Source: Pseudomonadota bacterium (GTDB lineage Bacteria > Desulfobacterota > Syntrophia > Syntrophales > UBA5619). From it: a stretch of 32,056 nt of DNA. Every line of letters begins with the position of its first letter. Positions within the stretch are counted from its first letter, which is position 1. Shown one piece after another: positions 1 to 8,148 of the stretch. Below the pieces are notes generated by a model, which did not search any database, was not told the DNA's origin, and saw only the letters and a program-made list of their open reading frames with translations. Both the position numbers and the translations under genes were made by a program. The stretch covers positions 1 to 32,056 of the forward strand of contig JAHIMW010000071.1 in assembly GCA_018896355.1 (NCBI GenBank), in the 5' to 3' direction.

Positions 1-117
1 CCGAGAATTACATGGAACCCGCAAGACGTAATCGCCTGGTTTATGAAACAGCGGCGTAACAAAGAAAGATCCAGAAACTCTCATAAGAAAAAATGGCTGA
101 AGGATCATCCGTCATGA
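1..117 (+). CDS. 3' end of a small protein, possibly excisionase/AlpA-like (partial)
   Basis: Frame 1 is open from the first base to a TGA at 115-117, giving 38 residues, so the 5' end lies outside the window. The piece begins with ITWNPQDVIAWFMKQRR and continues into a Lys/Arg-rich tail. A short Trp-Asn-Pro...Val-Ile-Ala-Trp block near the end of a small basic protein resembles the C-terminal part of helix-turn-helix excisionase or AlpA-type proteins. It lies in front of an integrase remnant, which fits an excisionase/integrase pair. The resemblance is weak, and a chance open frame is possible because it is only 117 bases long. Confidence 0.3.
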   Translation, partial: PRITWNPQDVIAWFMKQRRNKERSRNSHKKKWLKDHPS

Positions 118-207
118 ATCAGTCTAACCGGCGTTGTAGTGATAATCGTAAATCACAAATTTAGTCCTGTTGTATTCACTGCTTAGACCGTCGTCCCGGA
201 TCAATAA

Positions 208-636
208 ATTTTCCGAAACACCGCCAATCTTCAGGCTGATAATTTCAAGGATTTTACTGCAAAAGCTGGATTTTCCCTTCGTGGACTGATTTTACCGTAC
301 TTAGTATATGGTGAAATTGTAGAGGGTGATTTGACGCTGGAACTGGGTGGTTTGAGCCGTAGAAAGAGCCGTTTTGAGGCAAAAAATTACCAGACTGCTT
401 GGCATAGCGCATGTAAGAAAGCGGGTCTAACTGGGAAGCTTCTTCACGACAACAGAAGAACCGCGGTGCGCAATATGTCAAGGGCGGGAATACCCGATAC
501 GGTGATGATGAAAATTTCTGGTCATAAAACCCGGAGTGTTTTTGACAGGTATAACATTACGAGCGAGGATGACCTGCGTATCGCCGCTGAAAAAATTGCT
601 CAAGCGTATCAAGATAAACAGATGTCGATCCCATAG
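208..636 (+). pseudogene. Tyrosine recombinase (phage-type integrase), C-terminal remnant
   Basis: The frame is open from 208 (after a TAA at 205-207) to TAG at 634-636, with a possible TTG start at 331. From about 389 onward it matches the catalytic C-terminus of phage-type tyrosine recombinases: AWHSACKKAGL, then HDNRRTAVRNM (the HxxR box), then SGHKTRSVFDRYN carrying the second His and the nucleophilic Tyr. The N-terminal DNA-binding part and the first catalytic Arg are absent, and the residues before about 389 do not look like integrase. This is therefore a truncated or chimeric remnant and not an active enzyme. It points toward and ends 95 bases from the 3' end of selC, the usual arrangement for an island integrated into a tRNA gene. 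Confidence 0.75.
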
Positions 637-641
637 TGGAG

Positions 642-663
642 ATTTTATCACAATTTTATCACA
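642..663 (+). repeat. 11-bp tandem repeat beside selC
   Basis: ATTTTATCACA occurs twice head to tail (642-652 and 653-663), between the integrase remnant and the 3' end of selC. Short direct repeats here could be arm-type integrase binding sites of a former att region. That role is inferred from position only. Confidence 0.45.
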
Positions 664-731
664 ATCGAGGCTGATAGCAAAAAACAGGAATCAAGGGTAT
701 TCCTGGAATAGTCACAAATGCTTGATATTAT

Positions 732-829
732 TGGCGGAAGTGCATGGGAATCGAACCCACCTGGGAGGGTACTAGCCCCCCACACCGGATTTGAAGTCCG
801 GGAGGCCCACCAGTGACCTTTGCACTTCC
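732..829 (-). tRNA. selC: Selenocysteine tRNA, anticodon UCA, CCA encoded
   Basis: The minus strand folds as a 98-nt bacterial tRNA-Sec. It has an 8-bp acceptor stem (GGAAGTGC with GCACTTCC), a discriminator G followed by an encoded CCA at 732-734, and a long D stem. The 5-bp anticodon stem CCGGA/TCCGG encloses CTTCAAA, so the anticodon is TCA. There is also a large variable arm, and a T loop with TTCGATT. Length and architecture match the family (about 95 nt in E. coli). It reads UGA as selenocysteine with SelA/SelB/SelD, none of which is in this window, so the genome should encode selenoproteins. The 3' end faces an integrase remnant, and selC is a well-known insertion site for genomic islands. 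Confidence 0.95.
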
Positions 830-878
830 GTGGCGTTTCAATAACACATCCGGCCTGGGAAGGAAAGGGGCGATGTTT

Positions 879-2117
879 CTAATAACCCGGTTCCACCGTC
901 CAATCCAGGGAATCGTCGAGGAGTTGGACCGTCACCATACCGCCCGCCTGGACCGTTGTGACCTCTTCCGGGAGAATGATCAGGCCGTTCGCCCTGACCA
1001 TCGACTTCAAGATGCCGGAGCCTTGGTCGCCCGTCGTGACGACGGTGTAAAAATCCCCGTCCCTTTGGATCCTGGCCCGGATAAAATGCCGGATCCCCGG
1101 CTTTTTGTTGATATCCTCGCCGAGACGCGCCTGGACGGTCTGCCGGAACAGGTTCACGTGTCCCATCATCTTGAGGATCGCGGGACGGATGAACTGCTCG
1201 AAGGAAACCATCGCAGAGACGGGGTTCCCCGGAAGACCGACGATGGGAACTTCACCCAGCATGCCGAAGGCGAGCGGCCGTCCAGGCTTCATCGCGACCC
1301 GCCAGAACTGCATGCGGTTTCCTTCCTCCTTCAAGACCTCCTTGACGAGGTCATAGTCCCCGACGGAGACGCCGCCGGAAGAGACGATCAGATCGGCCCT
1401 GATGGCGGCCCGGAATTTTGCAACGATGTCCTCCCTCCGGTCGCGTGCGATGCCGATCTGCAGAGGGACGGCGCCGCAGTTGAGAACGAGGGCGGCGAGC
1501 GAATAGCTGTTGCTGTTGACGATCTTCCAGGGCGACGAGGGTTCGTCGATGTCCGTGAGTTCGTCTCCCGTCGCGACGATGGCAACGAGCGGCCGCTGGT
1601 GGACGGAGACGAAGGAGCGCCCAAGGGCGGCCAGCATGCCGACCTCGGCAGGCCGGATCACCTCGCCCCGGGAGATCACCTTTTCTCCGGGCTGCACATC
1701 CTCGCCCGCCAAACGGATGTCCTGTCCATGTTTTGCCTCGACAAGGATGGCGACCTGCCCGTCTTCCTTCCGCGTATCCTCCATCCGGACGACGGCGTCG
1801 GCGCCCTCCGGGACCGGTGCGCCGGTCATGATCCGCGCGGCCTGCCCCGGCCCGATCCGCTTTTCAGGGACGGCTCCGGCGGGGATCTCCTCGACGACCT
1901 CCAGCATTGCCGGCTTTTCCGCTGATGCGCCGCGTGTATCCCCCATGCGGAGGGCGTAGCCGTCCATCGCCGAGTTGTCTTTCGGCGGGATGGCGCGTCC
2001 GGCATAAACATCCTCGCCGATCACACGCCCCAGCGCGTCGAGGATATTCACCTTCTCCAGCCCGAGCGGGGAGATTGCAGCCAGGATCTTTTTCAGGGCC
2101 TCTTCAACGCTGATCAT
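879..2117 (-). CDS. moeA: Molybdopterin molybdenumtransferase MoeA
   Basis: This 412-residue protein inserts molybdate into adenylylated molybdopterin in the last step of molybdenum cofactor synthesis. Visible family blocks are DNSAMDGYALR near the N-terminus, ATGDEL, VNSNSYSLAAL, SSGGVSVGDYD, MKPGRPLAFG and VGLPGNPVSAMVSFEQF. Length matches E. coli MoeA (411). I chose the ATG at 2117 (ISVEEALKKIL...) rather than an upstream start, because the added 51 residues are low-complexity and unlike MoeA, and because 2117 follows an AGGTGA-type ribosome site and a good promoter. It stands alone on the minus strand, divergent from mfd and next to selC. Both are needed for molybdenum selenoenzymes such as formate dehydrogenase. 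Confidence 0.95.
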   Translation of the reverse strand: MISVEEALKKILAAISPLGLEKVNILDALGRVIGEDVYAGRAIPPKDNSAMDGYALRMGDTRGASAEKPAMLEVVEEIPAGAVPEKRIGPGQAARIMTGAPVPEGADAVVRMEDTRKEDGQVAILVEAKHGQDIRLAGEDVQPGEKVISRGEVIRPAEVGMLAALGRSFVSVHQRPLVAIVATGDELTDIDEPSSPWKIVNSNSYSLAALVLNCGAVPLQIGIARDRREDIVAKFRAAIRADLIVSSGGVSVGDYDLVKEVLKEEGNRMQFWRVAMKPGRPLAFGMLGEVPIVGLPGNPVSAMVSFEQFIRPAILKMMGHVNLFRQTVQARLGEDINKKPGIRHFIRARIQRDGDFYTVVTTGDQGSGILKSMVRANGLIILPEEVTTVQAGGMVTVQLLDDSLDWTVEPGY

Positions 2118-2145
2118 TATCGTCACCTTTTTTGAAAGTGACGAA

Positions 2146-2174
2146 AGGCTATCTGAAATCGCTTTCCCTGTCAA
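2146..2174 (-). promoter_or_regulatory. Promoter of moeA
   Basis: A perfect -35 TTGACA (2169-2174) is separated by exactly 17 bases from TAGCCT (2146-2151), about 25 bases before the moeA ATG. The -10 is weak (three of six consensus positions). The rest of the 301-base moeA-mfd intergenic region (2118-2418) is AT-richer. It holds a possible plus-strand TTGAAT...TATAGT pair around 2240-2265 that could serve mfd, but I do not rely on it. Confidence 0.55.
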
Positions 2175-2418
2175 TAGTGAAGGGGGATGGGTTGGCGGGT
2201 ATGGAGGAGAGTGGACCGCAAGTTTGTCACGACAGCGGGGAGATATTACTGCTTGAATAAATGCACTCAATATTATAGTAGTTACGATTCAGCCTGATGA
2301 TATTTAATGGCAATGACCCATAGACAAGATCGTAAAGGTAATGCGTTTGCAAACAGTTGTCATCTCCGCTTCGGAAGGATCCCCCTGAAAACCTCCGGTC
2401 AAAAGGGGTCTTAAATTT

Positions 2419-5400
2419 ATGAGACCGTCTGTGAGAAGGGTCGTTGAAATCAAAAACAATCCGGGCGATCCCGCTCTGCGGGAGCTTTTGGAAAGGCTCG
2501 GCCGCGGGGAGGAGCGGATTGCCGTCGGAGGCCTGGAAGGTGCGGCCAGGGCCTTCGTCGTCGCCCTTCTGTTCAGGCATCTGCGCCGACCCCTCAACGT
2601 GATTGCTCCGACCGAAAAGGATGCAGAAGCCTTCGTCCGGGATCTCTCCCTCTTCCTGGGGGAGGATCAGGCGTTCCTCCTGCCCCCATGGGATCTCCTG
2701 ACGACGGATATGTTTGCATTCCAGCGTGAGACGGAGCTTGCCCGCCTGGATGTCTTCCACCGTCTGGCCTACGGCGGGCCGGCCGTCGTGGTGATCCCGA
2801 TCCGCGCCCTCATGCAGAAGGTGATTCCGCGCGAGATCCTCGAAGGCTATGTCGAGTGGGTTTCGGTGGGCGACTGTCGCGAGCGGGACGCGTTCGTACG
2901 GACGCTGACGGAAGGGGGCTACGGCCGCGTGACGCTGGTGGAAGGGAAAGGGGAGTTCAGCGTCCGGGGAAATATCATTGACCTTTTTCCCCCTCCGGCC
3001 GACCATCCGTACCGCCTGGAGTTCTTCGGCGATGAGTTGGAATCGATCCGCGCATTCGACGAGGCCACCCAGCGTTCTCTTACCGAACTGGCTGAATTCA
3101 GGCTCTTCCCGGCCCGGGAGGTGATCCTCACCCCCTCGCGGCGGGAACGCGCCGTCCGGAACATCCGCCGTCGGTCCAACGATTTGGAACTCCCGCGGGC
3201 CGTGAAGGACAAGCTCGCCGAGATGATCGCGACCGGCCTCGGCTCTGCGGTCAACCCGTTGTTCCATTCCCTCTTCTATGACGCCGCCGGAAACAGCGAT
3301 CCGGGGGATCAAGGACTCGGCACGCTCTTCGACTACCTTCCGGCGGGCGGACTCCTTCTCCTCGATGACCCGCTCGCGATCGCGCTGGCGCAGGAGAGGA
3401 TCGAAAACGACTTCGACCGTTTCATCCTGAAAGCCCACGACGGGGAACGGTTCCACTTGGAGAAGGAAGCGGCTTACCTGACCTCAGCGGAGGTCTCCGG
3501 GCGCCTGCAGGAGATGCGACAGCTCCATCTGACAGGTCTCTCCCTCGGGACCGGAGACGATGATCGCCGCCTTATACGCTTTTACCTGGAGCGGGATATC
3601 GCCCTCGGCGAGACGATCCGGACGGAGGCCGAAGAGGCCGGTCTTCTGATGCCGCTTGCGGAGAAGATCCGGGGATGGCTCGGGGAGGGGAAGCGGGTCG
3701 TCTTCGTCTGCGGCGGACAGGAGTGTATGCAGCGGACGGGACAGCTTCTCGCACGGTACGACCTCCCCGTCCGGAAAGAGGCCGGTAAATGGGGTCAGGT
3801 CTTGGGTCTTGAATTTCAAACCGCTGAAATTCAAGACCCAAGACCTGACCCCATTCTTCTTCTCCGGGAAGGGCGGATCAGCGGCGGATTCCATCTTCCC
3901 GGCATGAACCTCGTCGTCCTCTCAGAGGAGGAGATCTTCGGGAAGAAGGTTTTGCGGAGGCGGGTCCGTCCGGCCCGGGAGGGGTATTTCCTCAAGTCGT
4001 TTGGGGAGTTGGGCGAGGGCGATTTCGTCGTTCACACCGAGCACGGCATCGGCCGCTACCGGGGTCTCCAGAAGCTGGCCGCGGGCGGGATCGAAAACGA
4101 TTTTCTGCTGATCGCGTATCAGGAGAACGACCGGCTCTACCTCCCCGTCGACCGGATCGATCAGATCCAGCGCTACATCGGCCCGGACGGGTTCGTCCCG
4201 AAGGTGGACAAATTGGGCGGGACCTCCTGGGAGACGGTCAAGGAACGGGTGAAGAAGTCGGTCCGCGAGGTGGCTGAGGAACTGGTTTCCATCTACGCCG
4301 CCCGAGAGGTGATGGCCCGGGATGCCTTTGCCGCCCCCGACCGGATGTACGACGAGTTCTGCGCCTCCTTTGAATTTGAGGAGACGCCGGACCAGGCGAA
4401 GGCTATCGAGGAGATCCATATCGACATGAACGGCGGCAAGCCGATGGACCGCCTGATCTGCGGCGACGCCGGGTTCGGGAAGACCGAGGTGGCGATGCGG
4501 GCGTCACTCCGGGCCGCCTTTGACGGGAAACAGGTGGCTGTTCTCGTCCCCACGACGATCCTCGCCGAACAGCACCACCAGACCTTCTCCCGTCGTCTGA
4601 AACCCTATCCGATCCGCGTCGAAGTCCTGAACCGCTTCCGGACGAAGGCCGAGCAGAAGGAGATTCTCGACGGCCTCTCCCGGGGGACGGTGGACATCGT
4701 CATCGGCACCCACAGGCTTCTCCAGAAGGACGTGACCTTCCGGAACCTGGGCCTCGTCATCATCGACGAGGAGCAGCGCTTCGGCGTCAGCCACAAGGAG
4801 AAACTCAAAAAATTGCGGACACTGGTAGATGTCCTCACTCTGACGGCGACCCCCATTCCGCGGACGCTCCACCTGTCGCTCGTCGGAATCCGGGATCTCT
4901 CCATCATCAACACCGCGCCGGAGGACCGCCTTCCGGTGAAGACCCACGTCCTGGAATTCAACGAGGAGGTGATTGCCGACGCGATCCGCCGCGAGCTGGC
5001 AAGAAACGGCCAGGTATTTTTTCTGCACGATCGCGTCCGGTCGATCTTCACGATGGCCCGCCTTGTCCAGAAGCTCGTCCCGGAAGCGCAGGTGGGGGTG
5101 GTCCACGGCCGGATGAAGCCGACGGAGATCGAGGGGGCGATGGCGCGGTTCGTCTGGCGGGAGGACAACGTCCTCGTCTGCACGTCGATCATCGGTTCCG
5201 GCCTCGACATCCCGACGGCGAACACGATCATCATCAACCGGGCCGACCGCTTCGGCCTTGCACAGCTCTATCAGATCCGGGGGAGGGTGGGGCGGTCAAA
5301 AGAGGAGGCCTCCGCTTACCTCCTTGTTCCCAAGGGGGCGATGCTCTCCCGCGACGCCCAGAAGCGGCTCCAGGTGATCATGGACTTCACCGAACCGGGT

Positions 5401-6009
5401 TCCGGTTTCCGGATCGCCTCCAACGACCTGGAGATCCGAGGTGCGGGGAGCCTGCTTGGGATCTCCCAGTCCGGACACGTCTCTGCCGTGGGCTACGAGC
5501 TCTACACGGAGCTGATGGATAAGGCGATCCGGGAGATCAAGGGAGAGCCGGCGCCGGAGGAGGAGGTCCGGCCGGAGATCCATCTCGGGATCCCGGCGTT
5601 CATTCCCGAGGCGTACATGGCCGACGAACACCGGAGGCTGGTGACCTACAAGCGGGTCTCCCTAACTTCGACTGACGAGGAGCTATGCGGGATCCGCGAC
5701 GAGCTGCTGGATTGCTACGGTCTCGTTCCCCCCGAGGTGGATAACCTCCTTGCGGTGATCGGGATCCGCAACCTCCTCAAGACCCTCAAGGGGAAGAAGA
5801 TGGGCTATGACGGCAGGGCGATGTCGGTATTCCTGCATGAGAGGAGCCCGATCGACCCCGTCCGGATCATTGAGATGTACCGAGGGAAGGTGCGGGGGGT
5901 GCAGCTTAGCCCCGATCTCAAACTGACCATCCCCATGCCGGGGCTCAAGGGGTCGGCGGTCCTGACCCAGGCGCGGGAGTTGCTTCAGGAGCTGGGTGCT
6001 AAGGACTGA
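2419..6009 (+). CDS. mfd: Transcription-repair coupling factor Mfd
   Basis: Mfd removes RNA polymerase stalled at DNA lesions and recruits UvrA. The protein has 1196 residues; typical Mfd is about 1150. Order of domains: UvrB-like N-terminal module (IDLFPPPADHPYRLEFFGDE), CarD-like polymerase-interaction domain from about residue 530 (GDFVVHTEHGIGRYRGLQ), then an SF2 translocase with Walker A GDAGFGKTE (about residue 682), DEEQ box (about 783) and TATPIPRTL. The C-terminal TRCF domain begins near LGIPAFIPE. A perfect palindromic repeat (3788-3855) is read through in frame at about residues 457-479, adding roughly 20 residues just before the polymerase-interaction domain. The last codons and the TGA also lie in a repeat. 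The start at 2419 has only a distant AAGGGG ribosome site. It is the first gene of the mfd-uvrA cluster. Confidence 0.96.
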   Translation: MRPSVRRVVEIKNNPGDPALRELLERLGRGEERIAVGGLEGAARAFVVALLFRHLRRPLNVIAPTEKDAEAFVRDLSLFLGEDQAFLLPPWDLLTTDMFAFQRETELARLDVFHRLAYGGPAVVVIPIRALMQKVIPREILEGYVEWVSVGDCRERDAFVRTLTEGGYGRVTLVEGKGEFSVRGNIIDLFPPPADHPYRLEFFGDELESIRAFDEATQRSLTELAEFRLFPAREVILTPSRRERAVRNIRRRSNDLELPRAVKDKLAEMIATGLGSAVNPLFHSLFYDAAGNSDPGDQGLGTLFDYLPAGGLLLLDDPLAIALAQERIENDFDRFILKAHDGERFHLEKEAAYLTSAEVSGRLQEMRQLHLTGLSLGTGDDDRRLIRFYLERDIALGETIRTEAEEAGLLMPLAEKIRGWLGEGKRVVFVCGGQECMQRTGQLLARYDLPVRKEAGKWGQVLGLEFQTAEIQDPRPDPILLLREGRISGGFHLPGMNLVVLSEEEIFGKKVLRRRVRPAREGYFLKSFGELGEGDFVVHTEHGIGRYRGLQKLAAGGIENDFLLIAYQENDRLYLPVDRIDQIQRYIGPDGFVPKVDKLGGTSWETVKERVKKSVREVAEELVSIYAAREVMARDAFAAPDRMYDEFCASFEFEETPDQAKAIEEIHIDMNGGKPMDRLICGDAGFGKTEVAMRASLRAAFDGKQVAVLVPTTILAEQHHQTFSRRLKPYPIRVEVLNRFRTKAEQKEILDGLSRGTVDIVIGTHRLLQKDVTFRNLGLVIIDEEQRFGVSHKEKLKKLRTLVDVLTLTATPIPRTLHLSLVGIRDLSIINTAPEDRLPVKTHVLEFNEEVIADAIRRELARNGQVFFLHDRVRSIFTMARLVQKLVPEAQVGVVHGRMKPTEIEGAMARFVWREDNVLVCTSIIGSGLDIPTANTIIINRADRFGLAQLYQIRGRVGRSKEEASAYLLVPKGAMLSRDAQKRLQVIMDFTEPGSGFRIASNDLEIRGAGSLLGISQSGHVSAVGYELYTELMDKAIREIKGEPAPEEEVRPEIHLGIPAFIPEAYMADEHRRLVTYKRVSLTSTDEELCGIRDELLDCYGLVPPEVDNLLAVIGIRNLLKTLKGKKMGYDGRAMSVFLHERSPIDPVRIIEMYRGKVRGVQLSPDLKLTIPMPGLKGSAVLTQARELLQELGAKD
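3788..3855 (+). repeat. REP-like perfect palindrome inside mfd
   Basis: The arms 3788-3818 and 3825-3855 are perfect 31-bp inverted copies around a 6-base centre (AACCGC). Each arm ends outward in AATGGGGTCAGGTCTTGG. The whole 68 bp is translated in frame, as GQVLGLEFQTAEIQDPRP and flanking residues. These residues lack the look of conserved Mfd sequence, and the frame resumes normally at LREGRISGGFHLPG. The motif resembles repeated GGGGTCAGGTCTTG palindromes that I associate with REP-type elements in related bacteria; that family assignment is from memory. Confidence 0.85.
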
Positions 6010-6107
6010 GTGCTAAGGACTGAGTGCTGAGTAAAACAAATTAATTTTGGGGGTTTTTTAGGGATGATCCGTCTTTGCTTTTCCTCAGTCCTCAGCACTC
6101 AGCACTT
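5996..6107 (+). repeat. Direct and inverted repeat cluster at the mfd/lipoprotein junction
   Basis: GTGCTAAGGACTGA occurs twice head to tail from about 5996, followed by GTGCTGAG. An inverted relative, CTCAGTCCTCAGCACTCAGC, lies at about 6084-6103. The repeat supplies the last residues and stop codon of Mfd and also the early codons of the next open frame. It could form a long hairpin in the mRNA between the two genes. Confidence 0.7.
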
Positions 6108-7116
6108 CTTACTTAGAGAGGCTCTGCGGGGGCTACTCCCGTTGATTGTTATACTTTCATTTATTGCTGCCTGCGGGAGTGAGAAACCGTCCCCGCCTCC
6201 GGCGCCCGCGGTTGCGACCGTGAACGGCCAATCGATTGATATCGAGGAGTTTGAAAAAGCCCTGAGGGAGGAGACGGCCCTTGCGAAAAGGGAAACGCCG
6301 CTGAAGAGAGAGGAAACGGAAAGCCTGAAGGAGGAGGTCCTCGATAACCTGATTCGGGAGAGGATCATGGTCCAGCGAGCCCGCGATCTTTCTCTTTCCA
6401 TCGGAGACGCGGAGTTCGCCGCCCGGATGGAGGAGATCCGGAAGGATTACAACGACCAGTTCGACAAGCTCTTCGGTGAAGGCGGAATCAGTCTGCCCGA
6501 ATGGAAGGAGGCCTTGCGGAAGCGGATGCTCCTCGAGAAACTCATTGCCCTGGACGTCAATGCAAAGATTCAGGTGGCGGACGAGGAGGCGGAGCGGTAT
6601 TACAATGACCATCGCAAGACCTACGCCACCGATCGGCGGGTGCGCGTCGCGCAGATCGTTCTTCCCGACCGCGACCGGGCGCAGGGGATCCTGAAAAGAT
6701 TGAAGGCGGGAGAGGATTTTGATAAGGTGGCACGGGAGGTTTCCATCGGCCCTGAGGCGACGAGGGGAGGCGATCTCGGTTTTTTCGAGCGGGGGGTGAT
6801 GCCCGAGGCGATCGACCGAATGGTCTTTTCCCTGCCGGTGGGAAAGGTGAGCCGAGTGGTCCAGAGCCCGTACGGTTTCCATATCTTCAAGGTCCTGGGA
6901 CAAGCGGAGGCCGGCGGCCGGAAGTTTGCGGATGTGAGAGAGAAGGTTATCGCCGATCTGCGAAAACAGAAGGAGGCCGAAGCCTATCAAATCTGGATCG
7001 AAGGACTCAAAGCAAAGGCCGCGATCCGGATCAACCGTCCGCTTCCGGGGGGGGCGGCGTCGACGATAGCGGAGACGAAGGATACCCATCCGTCGGCCGT
7101 TCCGGAGAAACGCTGA
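6064..7116 (+). CDS. PpiC-type (parvulin) peptidyl-prolyl isomerase lipoprotein
   Basis: A 350-residue envelope chaperone. A hydrophobic signal (LLPLIVILSFIAAC) ends in a lipobox IAAC with Cys at residue 38, so it is predicted to be lipidated. A SurA_N-like helical region with EEFEKALREE follows. One parvulin domain spans about residues 195-280, with GGDLGFFERGVMP and SPYGFHIFKVL as landmarks. Such proteins assist folding of outer-membrane proteins. The ATG at 6064 puts about 15 residues encoded by a repeat before the signal peptide and has only AGGG directly before it. A later start (for example TTG at 6139) would also give a usable signal, so the start is uncertain. It lies 54 bases after mfd and 48 before a second SurA-like gene. 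Confidence 0.88.
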   Translation: MIRLCFSSVLSTQHFLLREALRGLLPLIVILSFIAACGSEKPSPPPAPAVATVNGQSIDIEEFEKALREETALAKRETPLKREETESLKEEVLDNLIRERIMVQRARDLSLSIGDAEFAARMEEIRKDYNDQFDKLFGEGGISLPEWKEALRKRMLLEKLIALDVNAKIQVADEEAERYYNDHRKTYATDRRVRVAQIVLPDRDRAQGILKRLKAGEDFDKVAREVSIGPEATRGGDLGFFERGVMPEAIDRMVFSLPVGKVSRVVQSPYGFHIFKVLGQAEAGGRKFADVREKVIADLRKQKEAEAYQIWIEGLKAKAAIRINRPLPGGAASTIAETKDTHPSAVPEKR

Positions 7117-7164
7117 CGGCATTTTCTCTTCAGATTCGGAAATGATATCAAATTTTAGGAGCTT

Positions 7165-8148
7165 ATGATGAAAATCGGTAATGCGATTCTGGCGGGAACG
7201 GTGGCGATGTTCCTGTGCGTGTCGGCGCAGGCGGGGGTGGCGGACCGGATCGTGGCGGACCGGATCGTGGCCGTCGTCAACGATGAGGTCATCACGCTGT
7301 CTGAATTGAATAATGCCTTTGAACCCTATCAGGAACGGTTTACGGCGAATTACCAGGGCCGGGATCGGGAGAAGGCTTTGGGTGAAACCAGGGCGGCCCT
7401 TCTGAATCGGATGATCGACAATCTGCTGATGGAACAGGAATCCCGGAAAACCGGGATCACCGTCCGGAGCGAGGAGGTGACGGATGCGATCAATGATATG
7501 CAGAAGCAGCGGAAAGTCTCCCCGGATGAGTTCCAGAAGGCGCTGCAGCAGGAGGGGATGACCCTGGACGCCTATCGGAAGGATATCCGGGATCAACTCG
7601 TACGGTTGAAGCTGATCCGGCGGGACATCAAATCCAAAGTGGCGGTGACGGACGAAGAAATCGGGGAGTATTACCGAAAGCATCGGGAGGATTATGAGGG
7701 GAAGGAGGCCGTTCGGATCAAGCAAATCCTTCTTCTGCTGCCGAAGGAAGAAAACCCGGCCGCGAAGGAGAAACTCCGCGCGGATGCCGATGCTATCCAC
7801 AAGCGCCTTCTGAACGGCGAGCCGTTTGAAATGCTCTCCGCGAAATTTTCCCAGGGGCCGGCCGCGGCCGAAGGTGGTGATATCGGTTATATCGAGAGGG
7901 GGATGATCCACTCCGAGGTGGAGGATGCCGCTTTTACCCTGCCTCTCAATCAGATCAGCGGCGTCATCGAATCACCCGTCGGTTTTCACATCATCCAGGT
8001 CGTCGACCGCAGAGGAGCGGGACTCAAGGCCATCGAGAACGTCCGGGAAGAGATCCGGGAAAAGATCGACCGGGAGAAGATGGAAAAGAAATTCGGCGAG
8101 TGGCTGGCGGAGCTCCGAAAGAAGTCGCACATCGAAATCAAATTATAA
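7165..8148 (+). CDS. SurA-like periplasmic peptidyl-prolyl isomerase
   Basis: A 327-residue protein with a cleavable signal peptide (MKIGNAILAGTVAMFLCVSAQAG). A SurA N-terminal domain follows, starting at IVAVVNDEVITLSELN, and one parvulin domain lies at about residues 180-280 (GGDIGYIERGMIHSEVEDA, SPVGFHIIQVVDR). It should help outer-membrane proteins fold in the periplasm. It has one isomerase domain, where E. coli SurA has two. AGGAG lies about 5 bases before the tandem ATGs at 7165 and 7168. A 15-bp tandem duplication duplicates the five residues VADRI at the mature N-terminus. Its TAA overlaps the uvrA ATG by one base, so uvrA is probably translationally coupled. Confidence 0.9.
   Translation: MMKIGNAILAGTVAMFLCVSAQAGVADRIVADRIVAVVNDEVITLSELNNAFEPYQERFTANYQGRDREKALGETRAALLNRMIDNLLMEQESRKTGITVRSEEVTDAINDMQKQRKVSPDEFQKALQQEGMTLDAYRKDIRDQLVRLKLIRRDIKSKVAVTDEEIGEYYRKHREDYEGKEAVRIKQILLLLPKEENPAAKEKLRADADAIHKRLLNGEPFEMLSAKFSQGPAAAEGGDIGYIERGMIHSEVEDAAFTLPLNQISGVIESPVGFHIIQVVDRRGAGLKAIENVREEIREKIDREKMEKKFGEWLAELRKKSHIEIKL
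7237..7266 (+). repeat. 15-bp tandem duplication in the SurA-like gene
   Basis: GTGGCGGACCGGATC occurs twice without a gap (7237-7251, 7252-7266), adding five residues (VADRI) between the signal peptide and the SurA domain. It keeps the frame. Confidence 0.9.

Noticed and set aside
2118..2260. Molybdenum-cofactor riboswitch in front of moeA
   Set aside because: A good promoter lies only about 25-55 bases before the ATG, leaving no room for the aptamer, and I see no matching fold upstream.
6157..7911. Long minus-strand open frame (584 codons) opposite the two parvulin genes
   Set aside because: It is a shadow of the plus-strand chaperone genes, with no ribosome site or recognisable motif.
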